A stretch of 64,000 nt of DNA. It comes from Paenibacillus brasilensis (GTDB lineage: Bacteria > Bacillota > Bacilli > Paenibacillales > Paenibacillaceae). Both the position numbers and the translations under genes were made by a program. Shown here piece after piece: positions 63,751 to 64,000 of this stretch. The stretch covers positions 2,200,001 through 2,264,000 of the forward strand of contig NZ_CP045298.1 of assembly GCF_009363115.1 (NCBI RefSeq). The letters run 5' to 3'. The notes under the pieces were generated by a model, which saw only the letters and a program-made list of their open reading frames with translations, was not told where the DNA came from and searched no databases. Numbering within the stretch: position 1 is the first letter of the stretch; each line of letters opens with the position of its first letter.

Positions 63751-63811
63751 TTATATAATTATACAACATACTTCCGCTAAACCACAGTATTCTCTCAACT
63801 ATAAATTCCGC

Positions 63812-64000
63812 TCATTTCCGAAGCCTTGACAACGGAGAATGTTTCCGGTGCTCATCCACTAAACTCCCCTCACTAATCTGTACATACTTCCGCGTTGTTG
63901 CAATATCCGCGTGCCCCATTAACTTCTGTAGATGAAATATCGACATCCCGTTCTCAGCCGCCATAGTAGCGAAATTATGCCTTAACACGTGCGGCGACAT
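63812..64000 (-). CDS. Tyrosine site-specific integrase, C-terminal part (runs off window)
   Basis: The last 62 residues of a tyrosine recombinase. SPHVLRHNFAT carries the HxxR catalytic pair, LMGHADIATT the His and KYVQI the nucleophilic Tyr. The gene starts beyond base 64000. It is the integrase of the element that begins at the tRNA-Ser fragment at 49423, and probably integrates into the tRNA-Ser 3' half. Confidence 0.88.
   Translation of the reverse strand: MSPHVLRHNFATMAAENGMSIFHLQKLMGHADIATTRKYVQISEGSLVDEHRKHSPLSRLRK

Overview
The window is Firmicutes chromosome of a Paenibacillus type, most likely the P. polymyxa group. This is inferred from gene order and gene content, not from a database search. 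The sequence shows AGGAGG-type ribosome binding sites, frequent TTG/GTG starts, a walRK-yycHI-walJ-htrA block next to rlmH, an rpsF-ssb-rpsR block, a yybS-gdpP-rplI-dnaB-purA block (all usually near the Firmicutes origin) and a secreted GH5 endoglucanase remnant.

Layout. (1) 1-6360: accessory cassettes behind the 3' end of rlmH. Three direct copies of the rlmH 3'-terminal sequence (encoding GEPYHK-stop) lie at 1710-1730, 3948-3968 and 6340-6360. They delimit two segments of about 2.2 and 2.4 kb, each holding one short-chain dehydrogenase and one divergent regulator. This is the arrangement expected of SCC-like insertion at the rlmH 3' end. To the left lie a degenerate ABC-ATPase/LytTR regulator and a partial ABC ATPase. 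(2) 6340-22420: rlmH, small regulators, DinB and AraC genes, a yyzF-like gene, a broken endoglucanase, then htrA-walJ-yycI-yycH-walK-walR and an M23 peptidase, i.e. the essential cell-wall two-component system and its partners. (3) 22568-30337: one operon for an ABC importer with PHP-type phosphoesterase and GntR regulator, with a palindromic operator upstream. (4) 30445-39993: purA (with a PurBox pair), dnaB, rplI, gdpP, yybS, a MazG-like gene, a CBS protein, an LCP transferase and a D-Ala-D-Ala carboxypeptidase. (5) 40093-45820: an opp-type peptide importer in which oppD carries a one-base frameshift. (6) 46310-49258: rpsR, ssb, rpsF and small genes.

(7) 49423-64000+: an integrated element. 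Its left boundary is a displaced 3' half of a tRNA-Ser gene; the right end of the window holds the C-terminus of a tyrosine integrase whose gene continues outside. In between are a divergent repressor switch, a long leftward operon of small genes, winged-helix replication-like proteins, an iteron-like array, a GC-rich structured non-coding stretch, a cold-shock-like protein, a scaffold-like fragment, a tape measure protein, a DUF2577 tail protein and two small-terminase-like helix-turn-helix proteins. No capsid, portal, large terminase or lysis gene is visible. That points to a phage satellite or a reduced prophage rather than a complete phage. A Hol-Tox type I toxin gene, with mRNA ends able to pair with each other, sits beside the integrase.

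The most unusual signals are the repeated rlmH-end cassettes, the tape-measure-bearing mini-element, the helically phased repeat array and adjacent structured region at 59.2-60.1 kb, and the type I toxin-antitoxin locus. All family assignments were made by reading motifs and need profile searches to confirm.
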